Assembly: GCF_009674825.1 (NCBI RefSeq)
Contig: NZ_WKJH01000022.1
Span: forward strand, 980 to 64,979
DNA: 64,000 nt
Direction of reading: 5' to 3'
Source of the DNA: Maribacter luteus
GTDB taxonomy: Bacteria > Bacteroidota > Bacteroidia > Flavobacteriales > Flavobacteriaceae
Part shown: piece by piece, positions 10,896 through 19,751 of the stretch
How positions within the stretch are numbered: position 1 is the first letter of the stretch
Layout of the letters: every line of letters starts with the position of its first letter
Program-made: the position numbers and the translations under genes
The notes under the pieces: generated by a model
What the model was told of the DNA's origin: nothing
The model's input: only the letters and a program-made list of their open reading frames with translations
Database searches by the model: none

Positions 10896-13202
10896 ATGAA
10901 TAGAATCAAGTATGGTTTTGCTTCTATTTTCTTCTTGTTCGCGGCAGTTATGACCGCACAGGAAGATGGGCAAAATACCAAGGAACAGGGGCACACCAAC
11001 CTAAGTAAGTTCAAACAGATGTATGAGGAGTTCGCAACTCCAAATACCTATCGCTCCGCTTCAGGGGCGCCTGGGCCGGATTATTACCAGCAGCAGGCCG
11101 ATTATAAGATAGATGTTGAGTTGGATGATAAAAATGCCAAAATCTACGGTACCGAGACCATTACTTATACCAATAATTCCCCCGACGACCTAGAGTTTTT
11201 GTGGGTGCAGTTGGATCAAAATGTACGGGCCAAGGACAGTAAGTCGCCTCTTCGTAACGGTGGGGGAGTGCCTTTGGCAGAGCAACCGGGAGGTTTTGTG
11301 GGTAAATATTTGGATGAGCCTTTTGATGGAGGATTCAATATTGAATACATTAAGGATGCCTCGGGTAAGCCCTTATCATATACGATCAACCAGACCATGA
11401 TGCGGGTGAACATTCCCGAACCACTTAAGAGCAAGGAGCAATTGTCCTTCTCGATAAAGTGGTGGTACAATATTCCCGATCATACGGTGAACAGGGCACG
11501 TTCAGGATATGAGTATTTTCCAGAGGATGGCAATAGGGCTTATGTCATAGCGCAGTTCTTTCCAAGAATGGCCGTTTATAACGATGTGGAAGGATGGCAA
11601 AACCATCAATTCTGGGGTAGTGGGGAATTCGCCCTTCCTTTCGGGGATTATGAAGTGAACATTACGGTACCTGCCGATCACATTCTCGATGCTACGGGAG
11701 AACTTCAAAATAGGAAAGACGTTTTCACAAAGGAAATGATGAGCCGTTACGAGAGGGCGAAGAAGTCATACGACAAGCCTGTGGTCATCGTTACCCAAGC
11801 AGAGGCCAAAGCCGCTGAGGTAGGTTTTTCGGAACAGAAGAAAACATGGAAGTTCAAGGCGAAGAACGTCAGGGATTATGCTTTTGCCACCTCCCGAAAA
11901 TTCATTTGGGACATGCAGGCCGTAAAATTGGGCAGTAAAGATGTAATGGCCGTTTCCTTATATCCGAAAGAAGGTAATCCGTTATGGGGCGATTATTCTA
12001 CCATGGCCGTGGTACAAACCTTGAAAACCTATTCCAAACATACTTTTGATTATCCTTACCCAAAGGCTATTTCGGTACATGCGAAGAACCAAGGAATGGA
12101 ATATCCCATGATCTGTTGGAATTACGGAAGGCCCAACGAGGATGGTAGTTATTCCGATCGTACTAAATTCGGAATGCTCAGTGTGATCATTCATGAAGTA
12201 GGACATAATTTCTTCCCGATGATCGTGAATTCCGATGAGCGCCAATGGGGATGGATGGATGAAGGATTGGATACCTTTATGCAGTATTTGACCGAACAGG
12301 CTTTCGGTGAAGCGCATCCAGATGTGATCGCTCCGGAAAGGTCCTATCCTTCACGAAGGGGAGACCCAAGTAAGATCGTACCGTATATGAGTGGGGACCA
12401 AAGTACCATTGCCCCGATCATGTCCAACCCAGAGAACGTATACCAATTAGGTTCAAACGCCTACAGTAAACCGGCAACAGCCCTGAATATTTTGAGGGAA
12501 ACGGTAATGGGTCGCGAATTGTTCGATCATGCATTTAAGACCTATGCGCAACGTTGGATGTTTAAACACCCTACTCCCGAGGATTTCTTTAGGACCATGG
12601 AAGATGCTTCGGCCGTTGACTTGGATTGGTACTGGAGAGGTTGGTTCTATACCACCGATTATGTTGATATTGGGGTAAAAGGAATCAAAAAGTATTATGT
12701 ATCGGATAAACCCGGTAAGAAAATGCGGGAATATATGGCCGCGCGTAACCTAACCGAAAGGGATTTAATGCCATTGGTTTATCTAGTAGATGAGGATAGT
12801 GAGGATTTTGATGCCAGGTTAAAAGGCAAAGCCCCATCTGAAAGTTCGCAGAACCTCAAGGAATTCATGATGGATCATATGACCGCGGAACAAAGGGCCA
12901 AGGTTAAGGAACCAAAGTATTTTTACGAAATCACCTATGATAAACCAGGAGGTATACCCATGCCATTGATCGTGGAATATACTTATGCCGATGGCTCCAA
13001 GGAAAATATAACCTATCCTCCTGAAATTTGGAGAAAGAACGATGCCGAAGTAAAACTGGTGCTTTCTTCACAGAGTGAATTGGTGAATATACAAGTGGAT
13101 CCCAAAGCGGAAACTGCCGATATCGATACCACCAACAATTCATGGCCTAGACAAGAGCAGCAAAACGACTTTGAAAGGTTTAAACAAAACGTAAAAGGCT
13201 AA
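10896..13202 (+). CDS. M1 family zinc metallopeptidase
   Basis: 768 residues. A signal peptide ends MTAQ near residue 22. An N-terminal beta domain (DYKIDVELDDKNAKIYGTE, GTETITYTNNSPD) is followed by the catalytic thermolysin-like domain with the zinc motif HEVGHN and the third ligand in WMDEGLDTF (HExxH-x18-E pattern of gluzincin aminopeptidases). No GxMEN exopeptidase motif was recognised, though a related MEYPMICW segment precedes the zinc site. It is probably a periplasmic or surface peptidase acting on imported peptides. It ends the operon that starts at 8761. Confidence 0.88.
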   Translation: MNRIKYGFASIFFLFAAVMTAQEDGQNTKEQGHTNLSKFKQMYEEFATPNTYRSASGAPGPDYYQQQADYKIDVELDDKNAKIYGTETITYTNNSPDDLEFLWVQLDQNVRAKDSKSPLRNGGGVPLAEQPGGFVGKYLDEPFDGGFNIEYIKDASGKPLSYTINQTMMRVNIPEPLKSKEQLSFSIKWWYNIPDHTVNRARSGYEYFPEDGNRAYVIAQFFPRMAVYNDVEGWQNHQFWGSGEFALPFGDYEVNITVPADHILDATGELQNRKDVFTKEMMSRYERAKKSYDKPVVIVTQAEAKAAEVGFSEQKKTWKFKAKNVRDYAFATSRKFIWDMQAVKLGSKDVMAVSLYPKEGNPLWGDYSTMAVVQTLKTYSKHTFDYPYPKAISVHAKNQGMEYPMICWNYGRPNEDGSYSDRTKFGMLSVIIHEVGHNFFPMIVNSDERQWGWMDEGLDTFMQYLTEQAFGEAHPDVIAPERSYPSRRGDPSKIVPYMSGDQSTIAPIMSNPENVYQLGSNAYSKPATALNILRETVMGRELFDHAFKTYAQRWMFKHPTPEDFFRTMEDASAVDLDWYWRGWFYTTDYVDIGVKGIKKYYVSDKPGKKMREYMAARNLTERDLMPLVYLVDEDSEDFDARLKGKAPSESSQNLKEFMMDHMTAEQRAKVKEPKYFYEITYDKPGGIPMPLIVEYTYADGSKENITYPPEIWRKNDAEVKLVLSSQSELVNIQVDPKAETADIDTTNNSWPRQEQQNDFERFKQNVKG

Positions 13203-13221
13203 GAAGGCCTTTATGGGACCC

Positions 13222-13360
13222 AAGAGGGGCTCTAAAAGTGTGATTCATAACTATCTGGAGCACTGGGTGTAATGGGAATAAAATGAACTTCGGTAAAATG
13301 TTGTTCCCTGCGCCGCTTTAATTTGATAGGCGAACACGTTATTTAGAGCCCCTCTTTTTT
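13222..13360 (+). ncRNA. Putative structured small RNA closed by a 15-bp stem
   Basis: A perfect 15-bp inverted repeat (13222-13236 AAGAGGGGCTCTAAA, and 13342-13356) encloses about 105 bases and runs into a T-tract (13355-13360) in the plus direction only. Inside, GTGT/ACAC (13238-13241, 13334-13337), GGTG/CGCC (13266-13269, 13311-13314) and GGGAA/TTCCC (13274-13278, 13304-13308) nest in order, with a C(TTCG)G tetraloop at 13288-13293. The ordered nesting suggests a rod-like RNA ending in an intrinsic terminator. It matches no RNA family I can name (SRP, 6S and tmRNA signatures not seen). It could instead be an elaborate terminator of the M1 gene. Confidence 0.5.
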
Positions 13361-13380
13361 AATTAGCAATTTATCTTCAC

Positions 13381-13388
13381 TATATTTG
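13381..13388 (+). promoter_or_regulatory. -7 element of tatA
   Basis: TATATTTG matches TAnnTTTG exactly. Transcription would start near 13394, after the first in-frame ATG (13393) but before the second (13402), which decides the tatA start. No clear -33 TTG was seen. Confidence 0.5.
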
Positions 13389-13401
13389 GCGTATGTATTC
13401 G

Positions 13402-13731
13402 ATGTTATTTTTATTTATCAGCGGGGCTGAGATATTTTTCATCATGTTCATTGTGGTGATGGTATTCGGTGCGGATAAGATTCCCGATATCGCCAGGGGA
13501 TTGGGAAAAGGAATGCGCCAACTCAAGGATGCCACCGAAGACATAAAACAAGAGATCCAGAAAAGTGCCGAAAAACAAGGTATAGATACCAGTTTCGTCG
13601 ATGATATTAAAAAGAACATCAATGATGTAAAGGGAAACCTGGAATCTGGACTTGGGGAAGATCTGAAAAAAGGATATCAGGACGTTAAGAAGAATGTCGA
13701 TGACGTTACCGGTACCATAAAGCGGCAATAA
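13402..13731 (+). CDS. tatA: Twin-arginine translocase subunit TatA/TatE family
   Basis: 109 residues from ATG 13402 (112 from ATG 13393). One N-terminal membrane helix (LFISGAEIFFIMFIVVMVFG) is followed by the hallmark FGADKIPDIARGLGKGMRQL hinge and amphipathic helix, then a charged tail with coiled-coil character. TatA oligomerises to form the pore for folded proteins. Bacteroidota usually have this TatA/B-like form, so the TatA versus TatB role cannot be fixed by sequence alone. It is followed 12 bases later by a PAP2 phosphatase. Confidence 0.88.
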   Translation: MLFLFISGAEIFFIMFIVVMVFGADKIPDIARGLGKGMRQLKDATEDIKQEIQKSAEKQGIDTSFVDDIKKNINDVKGNLESGLGEDLKKGYQDVKKNVDDVTGTIKRQ

Positions 13732-13743
13732 ATACGAACACCT

Positions 13744-14316
13744 ATGCTAGAAAGAATTCTGCAATGGGATAGGGAAACACTCATTTATTTAAATAGTCTA
13801 GGGATTGAAGAGTACGATCATTTTTGGTCAACGGTGACCAATATCTATACTTGGACGCCTTTGTTCCTATTTTTTTTCGTGCTTATCTTCTGGAAATACA
13901 AACGAAAGGAAGCCATTTTCGTAACGCTTACCGTTTTGGCCTTGGTAGGTTTCATATTATTGGCCACCGATGTGACCAAAGGCTACTTTGCCCGGTTGCG
14001 ACCCAATAATGATCTGGATGTAAATTCGTTGATCCGTGTTTTGCACAATCCATCCAGTTTTAGTTTTTTCTCGGGACATGCGGCCAGTTCTTTTTCCATT
14101 ACCACGATCATAGTCCTATTTCTTAGGAAAAGGGTAAAGTGGTGCTGGGTCTTTTATGTTTGGCCCCTGCTTTTTGCCATGAGCAGAATGTATCTGGGGG
14201 TACATTACCCGGTCGACATCATCGTGGGTGCCCTTGTGGGCATCTTATCGGCATTCGCTTTTTACAATCTTTACAAAAGGATCATAGTACCCTACTTAGG
14301 GTTAACCCATCCCTGA
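13744..14316 (+). CDS. PAP2 family phosphatase (membrane)
   Basis: 190 residues with about five membrane helices. All three acid-phosphatase motifs are visible: KGYFARLRP, SFFSGHAAS (catalytic His in SGH) and SRMYLGVHYPVDI (nucleophile His). PAP2 enzymes remove phosphate from lipid phosphates such as undecaprenyl pyrophosphate or phosphatidic acid; the substrate here is not determined. Its 3' end overlaps the convergent O-methyltransferase gene by 35 bases. Confidence 0.88.
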   Translation: MLERILQWDRETLIYLNSLGIEEYDHFWSTVTNIYTWTPLFLFFFVLIFWKYKRKEAIFVTLTVLALVGFILLATDVTKGYFARLRPNNDLDVNSLIRVLHNPSSFSFFSGHAASSFSITTIIVLFLRKRVKWCWVFYVWPLLFAMSRMYLGVHYPVDIIVGALVGILSAFAFYNLYKRIIVPYLGLTHP

Positions 14317-14923
14317 TAGGTAAAAGAACGGTTTCGATTCGGGGGTCTTCTTTCAGCATTCGATTGTATTCCAAAAGAATTTTAGTGGTCTTGTCCTTGT
14401 CCTTTACAGGTTCTACCACCTTGCCCGACCACAGCACATTATCGGATAGGATAATACCGCCCGATCTGGTTTTTTTGATCGCGGCCTCAAAATATTTGGG
14501 ATATTCCTTTTTCTCGGCATCAATGAATACCAGGTCAAAGGTCATGTCCAAGGTCGGGATGATCTTTAATGCATCTCCCGTATGTTGTATTATCTGTGGC
14601 CCAAAATTACTTTGGTCAAAGTATTTGCGCTGAAAGCCGGTGAGTTCTTCATTCACGTCGATGGTATGCAATTGCCCATCTTTTCGGAGACCTTCTGCCA
14701 GGCACAAAGCCGAATATCCGGTGTAGGTGCCTATTTCAAGAATATTCAAAGGGCCGATGATCTTAGAGAGTAAACTCAATACCCTTCCCTGAAAATGCCC
14801 GGTGATCATTCGTGGTTGAATAACCTTAAGGTGTGTCTCGCGGGAAAGGGCCTTTAGCAATTCCGGTTCGTTTTCCGAATGGTCCTGAATATAATCCTCG
14901 ATTATCGATGACAAAAAATGCAT
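14282..14923 (-). CDS. SAM-dependent O-methyltransferase (catechol-OMT-like)
   Basis: 213 residues. Class I methyltransferase fold: SAM-binding EIGTYTGYSALCLAEG, an acidic DVNEE segment at the end of strand 2, and metal-binding residues in VFIDAEKKEYPKYFE and LSDNVLWSGKV typical of the cation-dependent O-methyltransferase family. The start MHFLSSIIEDYI at 14923 is preferred because it matches the usual length; an in-frame TTG at 14974 would add 17 atypical residues. The methyl acceptor is unknown. It is divergent from the GNAT gene. Confidence 0.85.
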   Translation of the reverse strand: MHFLSSIIEDYIQDHSENEPELLKALSRETHLKVIQPRMITGHFQGRVLSLLSKIIGPLNILEIGTYTGYSALCLAEGLRKDGQLHTIDVNEELTGFQRKYFDQSNFGPQIIQHTGDALKIIPTLDMTFDLVFIDAEKKEYPKYFEAAIKKTRSGGIILSDNVLWSGKVVEPVKDKDKTTKILLEYNRMLKEDPRIETVLLPIRDGLTLSRVL

Positions 14924-15001
14924 AGGTAAATTTTCGGTAAAAATATGTAAATATGTGCTACCTTGAAATTTCAATACATTGACTTTTTAAAGCATTATTA
15001 T

Positions 15002-15460
15002 ATGGATGTAATTGAAATAAGGGAGGCAAATCATGGTGATCTGGAACTTTTGCGCAGTTTTGAGCAAGGGGTGATCAAGGCAGAAAGACCTTTTGACCCC
15101 ACGCTGGATGTGGATCCCATTTCCTATTATGATCTTGGGGCAATGCTCCAAGACAACGATGCACATATCGCGGTAGCCGAAATTCAAGGTAAGGTAATCG
15201 CCTCGGGTTACGCCTTGATCAAACCTGCTAAACCGTATTTGGCCCATCAATATTATTCGTATTTGGGGTTTATGTACACTTTGCCCGAGTATCGCGGAAA
15301 GGGAGTGAACGGAAAAATATTGGAATATCTTAAAGAATGGTCATTTTCAAGGGGATTGAAAGAGATTCGTTTAACGGTCTACGATGATAACCAAAATGCC
15401 ATAAGGGCCTACGAAAAGGTGGGGTTCAAAAAGCACATCATTGAGATGCGGATTGAATAA
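15002..15460 (+). CDS. GNAT family N-acetyltransferase
   Basis: 152 residues. The acetyl-CoA-binding signature is seen in LPEYRGKGVNGKILEYL (Q/RxxGxG/A-type loop), followed by the conserved YDDNQNAIRAYEKVGFKKH motif. The ATG at 15002 (MDVIEIREANHGD) gives the standard family start. The substrate cannot be inferred. It lies between an O-methyltransferase (divergent) and kynureninase (downstream, own promoter). Confidence 0.85.
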   Translation: MDVIEIREANHGDLELLRSFEQGVIKAERPFDPTLDVDPISYYDLGAMLQDNDAHIAVAEIQGKVIASGYALIKPAKPYLAHQYYSYLGFMYTLPEYRGKGVNGKILEYLKEWSFSRGLKEIRLTVYDDNQNAIRAYEKVGFKKHIIEMRIE

Positions 15461-15477
15461 CAGCGAATGAAAGCAAC

Positions 15478-15505
15478 TTGCTTTTAAACTGAAATTGTAC
15501 TTTTG
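15478..15505 (+). promoter_or_regulatory. Promoter of kynureninase gene (TTG-N17-TACTTTTG)
   Basis: TTG at 15478-15480 and TACTTTTG at 15498-15505 match the flavobacterial -33/-7 consensus with 17-base spacing. Transcription from about 15511 supports ATG 15521 rather than the TTG at 15503 as the start codon. Confidence 0.6.
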
Positions 15506-15520
15506 AATAAAAAGAAGACT

Positions 15521-16795
15521 ATGCAATTTCAGAATACACTCACTTTTGCACAGCAGTTGGATGCTGAGGATATATTAAGAAAATATAGAAAGGAGTTTTA
15601 TTTTCCCCAAATAGAAGGTAGGCAGGTCATTTACTTTACAGGTAATTCGCTCGGATTACAACCTAAATTGGCCCAATCCTATGTTGATGAGATTATGGGG
15701 GATTGGAGGATGCTCGGGGTCGAAGGTCATTTTCATGCCGATAAGCCTTGGTGGGATTATCATGAGCGTTTGGCCGGCCCATTGGCAAAAATAGTCGGTG
15801 CCGAGCGCGAAGAGGTTTCCGTAATGAATACCTTGAGTGTAAACCTACATTTGTTAATGGTCTCTTTTTATAACCCAACCAAGACCCGGTTTAAGATCTT
15901 ATGTGAGGAAAAAGCTTTTCCCAGTGATCAATATTTATTGAACAGCCAAGTCCGTTGCCATGGTTTGGATCCCGAAGAGACCATAGTCGAAGTTAAGAAA
16001 AGGGAAGGGGAACATTTTTGGCGAACCGAGGATGTACGCGCTAAAATTGAGGAATTGGGCGATGAACTTGCCCTGGTTTTGATCGGCGGTGTTAATTATT
16101 ATAACGGACAGGTCTTTGATATGGAGGGCATAACCAAGGCCGGTAAGGCCGTAGGGGCACGTGTTGGCTGGGATTTGGCCCATGCAGCCGGGAATATCAC
16201 CTTGAAATTGCACGATTGGGATGTTGATTTTGCGGCCTGGTGCAGCTATAAATATATGAACAGTGGACCTGGGAATGCCTCTGGTGTGTTCATTCATAAA
16301 AATCATTTGGGTAATACCGATATACAGCGGTTCGAAGGCTGGTGGGGAACAAAAAAGGAAACCCGTTTTTTAATGAAACCTGTTTTTGAACCTATGGAAA
16401 CCGCAGATGCTTGGCAGATCAGTAATCCACCCGTATTGGCATTGGCACCTTATTTGGCTTCCCTTCAACTTTTTGAGGAAGTAGGTATGGATGCCCTGAT
16501 TGCCAAAAGGAAACGGATCGTTGCTTATTTGGAATTTATTCTGAATGAAATCGCACAGGCAGTGGAGGGGAGTTTTGAGATCATTACTCCCAAGGACCGG
16601 GGCTGCCAACTTAGTGTACTTTTGCACGGGCAGGGGAGGCCACTCTTTGACTACCTGATGAAACACGGGGTAATTGCCGATTGGCGAGAGCCTAATGTCA
16701 TACGATTGGCACCGGCCCCTTTTTATTGTTCTTATGAAGATATGTACCGATTCGGACAGATATTAAAGGATGGTATTTTGACTCAAAACGATTAG
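15521..16795 (+). CDS. kynU: Kynureninase
   Basis: 424 residues, usual length for the family. PLP-dependent fold type I enzyme that cleaves (3-hydroxy)kynurenine to (3-hydroxy)anthranilate and alanine, on the route from tryptophan to NAD. Seen: FTGNSLGLQP near the N-terminus, WDLAHAAGN (PLP-ring Asp), the Schiff-base lysine in WCSYKYMNSGPG, and RFEGWWGT near the active site. Kynurenine 3-monooxygenase follows about 3 kb downstream, so the pathway context is consistent. Confidence 0.93.
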   Translation: MQFQNTLTFAQQLDAEDILRKYRKEFYFPQIEGRQVIYFTGNSLGLQPKLAQSYVDEIMGDWRMLGVEGHFHADKPWWDYHERLAGPLAKIVGAEREEVSVMNTLSVNLHLLMVSFYNPTKTRFKILCEEKAFPSDQYLLNSQVRCHGLDPEETIVEVKKREGEHFWRTEDVRAKIEELGDELALVLIGGVNYYNGQVFDMEGITKAGKAVGARVGWDLAHAAGNITLKLHDWDVDFAAWCSYKYMNSGPGNASGVFIHKNHLGNTDIQRFEGWWGTKKETRFLMKPVFEPMETADAWQISNPPVLALAPYLASLQLFEEVGMDALIAKRKRIVAYLEFILNEIAQAVEGSFEIITPKDRGCQLSVLLHGQGRPLFDYLMKHGVIADWREPNVIRLAPAPFYCSYEDMYRFGQILKDGILTQND

Positions 16796-16815
16796 CCGCC
16801 AAAGGCTATTTTAAG

Positions 16816-16823
16816 TAGTTTTG
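16816..16823 (+). promoter_or_regulatory. -7 element of MFS transporter gene
   Basis: TAGTTTTG matches TAnnTTTG, 20 bases before the ATG at 16844. No TTG was found at the expected -33 position. Confidence 0.4.
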
Positions 16824-16843
16824 CCCTTTAAAAATCAAGCCTG

Positions 16844-17998
16844 ATGAAATCACTACGATTGATTTTAAGTAATCCACGCTATTTTGGGCCTGCTTGGGTA
16901 TTCGCCAGTTTAAATATCCTTTTTGGGACCTGGGTTATTAATATTCCCTCCGTCAAGGAGAATTTGGGAATAGACAAGGCCGATCTGGGTATTGCCATTT
17001 TTTTTCTATCCTTGGGGATATTTACCATTTTTCCCATCGCAGCCAAAATCATTAATAGGATCGGGGTGGGTAAAGCCACCTTCTTTGGTATAATGGGGAG
17101 TAGTTTTATGGCTCTTTTACCATTAGTGGCCCCAAATCATTATACGTTAATGGCGGCATTGTTCTTTTTCGGGGCTGCAAACGGCTTTACCGATATAGCC
17201 ATGAACACCTTGGTTACCGAGATAGAGAAAAAAGACAAACAGATGTTCATGTCCGCGGCCCATGGTTTTTTCAGTTTGGGTGGTGTATTGGCCGGTTTGG
17301 GCAGCTTTTTGATCCTTACGATCGGGAGCCCGCCACTTCATATGCTAATTGCCGTTATCCTTGTTCTCGGGATAAATGCGATTTTCTTTAGGCGATATTA
17401 CCATATTAAAGCGGCCCCCGTGAATAAGGAGCCTTTTAATTTTAAACTTTTCAAGCCTTTGTTGGTCATAGGTATCGTTGCCTTTGTGGCCATGGGGACC
17501 GAAGGGGCCATTGTAGATTGGAGCGGTCTGTATTTGAAAGAAATAAGTATGGCTCCCGAAGCCCTTTGGGGAGCAGGTTTTTTAGGTTTTCAAATAACAA
17601 TGACCTTGGGTCGTTTTGTAGCCGATGCCATTAGTACACGAATCGGGTCGGTAAAAATCGTTGCCTTGGGTGCGATCATAGCCATCGGCGGATTTCTTAT
17701 GGTGCTTTCAACCTTGACGTACTTGGTTATTGCCGGATTTGCATTGATCGGTCTGGGTTTTTCGGTCATGGCTCCGGAATTGTTCCGTATAGGAGGTAAT
17801 GTCCAGGGAATAGATTCTTCCCAAGGGGTTTCCTTTATTGCGGGATTAGGTTATACCGGGTTTCTACTTGCTCCGCCAGTACTAGGGTTTGTAGCCAAGA
17901 AATGGTCATTGCTAACCTGTTTTACGGGCTTGCTGGGTTGTGTGGTGCTAATTTTGATGGCTACCTTACTGTTGAACCGAAAACGGCCGAATGCCTAA
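16844..17998 (+). CDS. MFS transporter
   Basis: 384 residues with about 12 hydrophobic helices in two halves. FGAANGFTDIAMNTLVTEIE and the HGFFSLGGVLAG segment resemble the YbjJ-like/FucP-like branch of the major facilitator superfamily. The substrate is unknown; its position between kynureninase and kynurenine 3-monooxygenase permits a role with tryptophan metabolites, but it has its own promoter-like element, so this is only a guess. Confidence 0.85.
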   Translation: MKSLRLILSNPRYFGPAWVFASLNILFGTWVINIPSVKENLGIDKADLGIAIFFLSLGIFTIFPIAAKIINRIGVGKATFFGIMGSSFMALLPLVAPNHYTLMAALFFFGAANGFTDIAMNTLVTEIEKKDKQMFMSAAHGFFSLGGVLAGLGSFLILTIGSPPLHMLIAVILVLGINAIFFRRYYHIKAAPVNKEPFNFKLFKPLLVIGIVAFVAMGTEGAIVDWSGLYLKEISMAPEALWGAGFLGFQITMTLGRFVADAISTRIGSVKIVALGAIIAIGGFLMVLSTLTYLVIAGFALIGLGFSVMAPELFRIGGNVQGIDSSQGVSFIAGLGYTGFLLAPPVLGFVAKKWSLLTCFTGLLGCVVLILMATLLLNRKRPNA

Positions 17999-18007
17999 GT
18001 ACGGTTC

Positions 18008-18679
18008 TTATTTTTGTTTCACTTCCAGCTTGGTGAAATACAGGGAGAACCCTTCGTCATTGGTATGGGTTTGGGCAATTTGCAGTCCGTCTTTTTCAAT
18101 ATAATCCTCCCATGTGGTTACCAAGGAAGCTTCCGGTTGGTTTTCTTTTCTAAATACCCATTCCTGTAAGCGATAGTCATCACCAAAGTAAAAGTCATAG
18201 GCATCGCCTGGCGTGTATCCGCCTTCAGTGCCATAAACGATCGTTAATCTGTGCATGGGTTTTTTACTGATCGGGGCCATTTCTTTTTCCTGATGTTCAA
18301 AGGTGTAATTCCCTTTGTCCCAAACCAGGTTGAAAGGGGCCAATAACCAATACTTATCATTGATGAACCCGCCGTTTATCTTGTTCGTAATGCTATCCAA
18401 CTTTGACCTTTGGTAGATAGTGGTATCATTTTGGGAGATAGCGGTTACTTTGTTGTCCTTGATATTCCATATCCAGCTCCGTTCAAAATGCGAGCTGTCA
18501 CGATCCACATTGAAAGTAAAATGCAGCTCCCCGATGTTTTTCCAATTTTGGAAACCATGGGCATTGGCGATTTTTTCAATAATGTCATATGTTTTTTCCT
18601 CTTTGGGTGGGGTTTCCTTTTTTTCTGTTTTACATCCAATAAAAAGGAGGCCTAATAGAACGAGCTTGATAATTTTCAT
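18008..18679 (-). CDS. Putative lipoprotein of unknown function
   Basis: 223 residues. A lipoprotein signal (MKIIKLVLLGLLFIGC) with the lipidated Cys at 16 is followed by a Lys/Glu-rich linker. The body is beta-rich with no recognised catalytic motif; the WNIKDNKVTAISQNDTTIYQ and YGTEGGYTPGDAYDFYFGDD segments look like a periplasmic beta-barrel or lipocalin-like fold (guess). It is convergent with the MFS gene, 9 bases apart. Confidence 0.6.
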   Translation of the reverse strand: MKIIKLVLLGLLFIGCKTEKKETPPKEEKTYDIIEKIANAHGFQNWKNIGELHFTFNVDRDSSHFERSWIWNIKDNKVTAISQNDTTIYQRSKLDSITNKINGGFINDKYWLLAPFNLVWDKGNYTFEHQEKEMAPISKKPMHRLTIVYGTEGGYTPGDAYDFYFGDDYRLQEWVFRKENQPEASLVTTWEDYIEKDGLQIAQTHTNDEGFSLYFTKLEVKQK

Positions 18680-18695
18680 GGTTTGCGGGTTTGTT

Positions 18696-18703
18696 CAAAT
18701 ATA
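18696..18703 (-). promoter_or_regulatory. -7 element of lipoprotein gene
   Basis: Minus-strand TATATTTG matches TAnnTTTG, 16 bases upstream of the ATG at 18679. No -33 TTG is visible at the right spacing. Confidence 0.4.
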
Positions 18704-18914
18704 ATGGAATCGTTTTAATAAAGGAATAAGTGGATTGGACAAAATGGGAGCTATAAAAGCGGTTGTCGAAAGCATTGGTATCGGTTCGTTTTTATTCTGG
18801 TCGATGGCCAAACCAGGACGAGGGTAGGAAGGGGGTAAAAGGAAAAGGTGTGTATTGGCTTTTTTTTAATACAATTCGATAACCGTGATATCTGTTTATT
18901 TTTAATAAATTGCT

Positions 18915-18922
18915 TAGTTTTG
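18915..18922 (+). promoter_or_regulatory. -7 element of clpP
   Basis: TAGTTTTG matches TAnnTTTG, 19 bases before the ATG at 18942, giving a short leader of about 13 bases. No -33 TTG is visible. Confidence 0.45.
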
Positions 18923-18941
18923 GGTTCTTAAATTATACAAG

Positions 18942-19490
18942 ATGAGTTCTAAAAAGGGAAAAGTACAGGAAGCAATAGATGAAAAGTTATTGGAAGAACG
19001 CAAGGTTTTTCTTTGGGGCATGGTCGATGATGATTCCGCCAAGCACGTAATCGATCGTTTGTTGTATTTGGATATGCAGAATAATAAAGAAATCCAGTTG
19101 TTCATCAACAGCCCAGGAGGATATGTTACTTCCGGTTTTGCGATGTACGATACCATAAAATCATTAAAAAGCCCTGTGTCCACGATTTGCACGGGTCTTG
19201 CAGCTTCAATGGGCTCTATTTTACTCTCTGTCGGTAAAAAGGGAAGACGTTTTATACAGCCCCATGCCCAGGTAATGATCCATCAGCCTAGTGGTGGTGC
19301 CCGTGGGCAAGCCTCGAATATAGAGATCCAGGCAAAAGAGATCATTAAGACCAAAGAATTGAGTGCAAAAATCTTGGCCGATAATTGTGATCAGGATTAC
19401 GATAAGGTATTAAAGGATTTTGATCGTGATTATTGGATGAATGCCGAAGAGTCAATAGCTTACGGTATCGTTGACGGAATTCTGGAATAG
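18942..19490 (+). CDS. clpP: ClpP-family serine protease subunit
   Basis: 182 residues. The Ser-His-Asp triad is present: Ser in GLAASMGSILLSVG, His in VMIHQPSGG, Asp in FDRDYWMNAEE; the oxyanion segment FINSPGGYVTSG is also present. It forms the barrel chamber of Clp proteases. It stands alone with its own promoter and terminator rather than in the tig-clpP-clpX order, so it may be the second ClpP paralogue found in many flavobacteria (inference). The unusually short N-terminus before EERKVFLWG supports a paralogue. Confidence 0.85.
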   Translation: MSSKKGKVQEAIDEKLLEERKVFLWGMVDDDSAKHVIDRLLYLDMQNNKEIQLFINSPGGYVTSGFAMYDTIKSLKSPVSTICTGLAASMGSILLSVGKKGRRFIQPHAQVMIHQPSGGARGQASNIEIQAKEIIKTKELSAKILADNCDQDYDKVLKDFDRDYWMNAEESIAYGIVDGILE

Positions 19491-19521
19491 AAATTTAAAT
19501 TTCATCATTTCCGCATAAAGG

Positions 19522-19561
19522 AAAAAGTCCTTCACAATCGAATTGTGAAGGACTTTTTTTT
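19522..19561 (+). terminator. Intrinsic terminator after clpP
   Basis: A 13-bp stem AGTCCTTCACAAT / ATTGTGAAGGACT (19526-19538, 19542-19554) with a 3-base loop is followed by an 8-base T-tract. A-tract on the 5' side makes it partly bidirectional. Confidence 0.85.
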
Positions 19562-19751
19562 GTGATATATATAGACGCCGAAGCGGATAGTACCATATAT
19601 ACGTAGAAAATGGGTGTTTTGGATGTTTTTAAAAGGTTTTATTGTCATTTACGTAATCATTCCCATGTTTATCAGTGGCTTTGATGATTATCTGATTGAA
19701 GTTATTTTTATTAAATTTACAAGCTAACCCTTAGTTTTTTCTATAAATATA

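Noticed and set aside
13222-13360. SRP RNA, 6S RNA or tmRNA
   Set aside because: No SRP GGAAGG/AGCA loop, no tmRNA alanine-tRNA ends, and no convincing 6S central bubble were seen.
18744-18827. A 27-codon plus-strand mini-frame before clpP
   Set aside because: Too short, no family match, no promoter close to it; likely chance.
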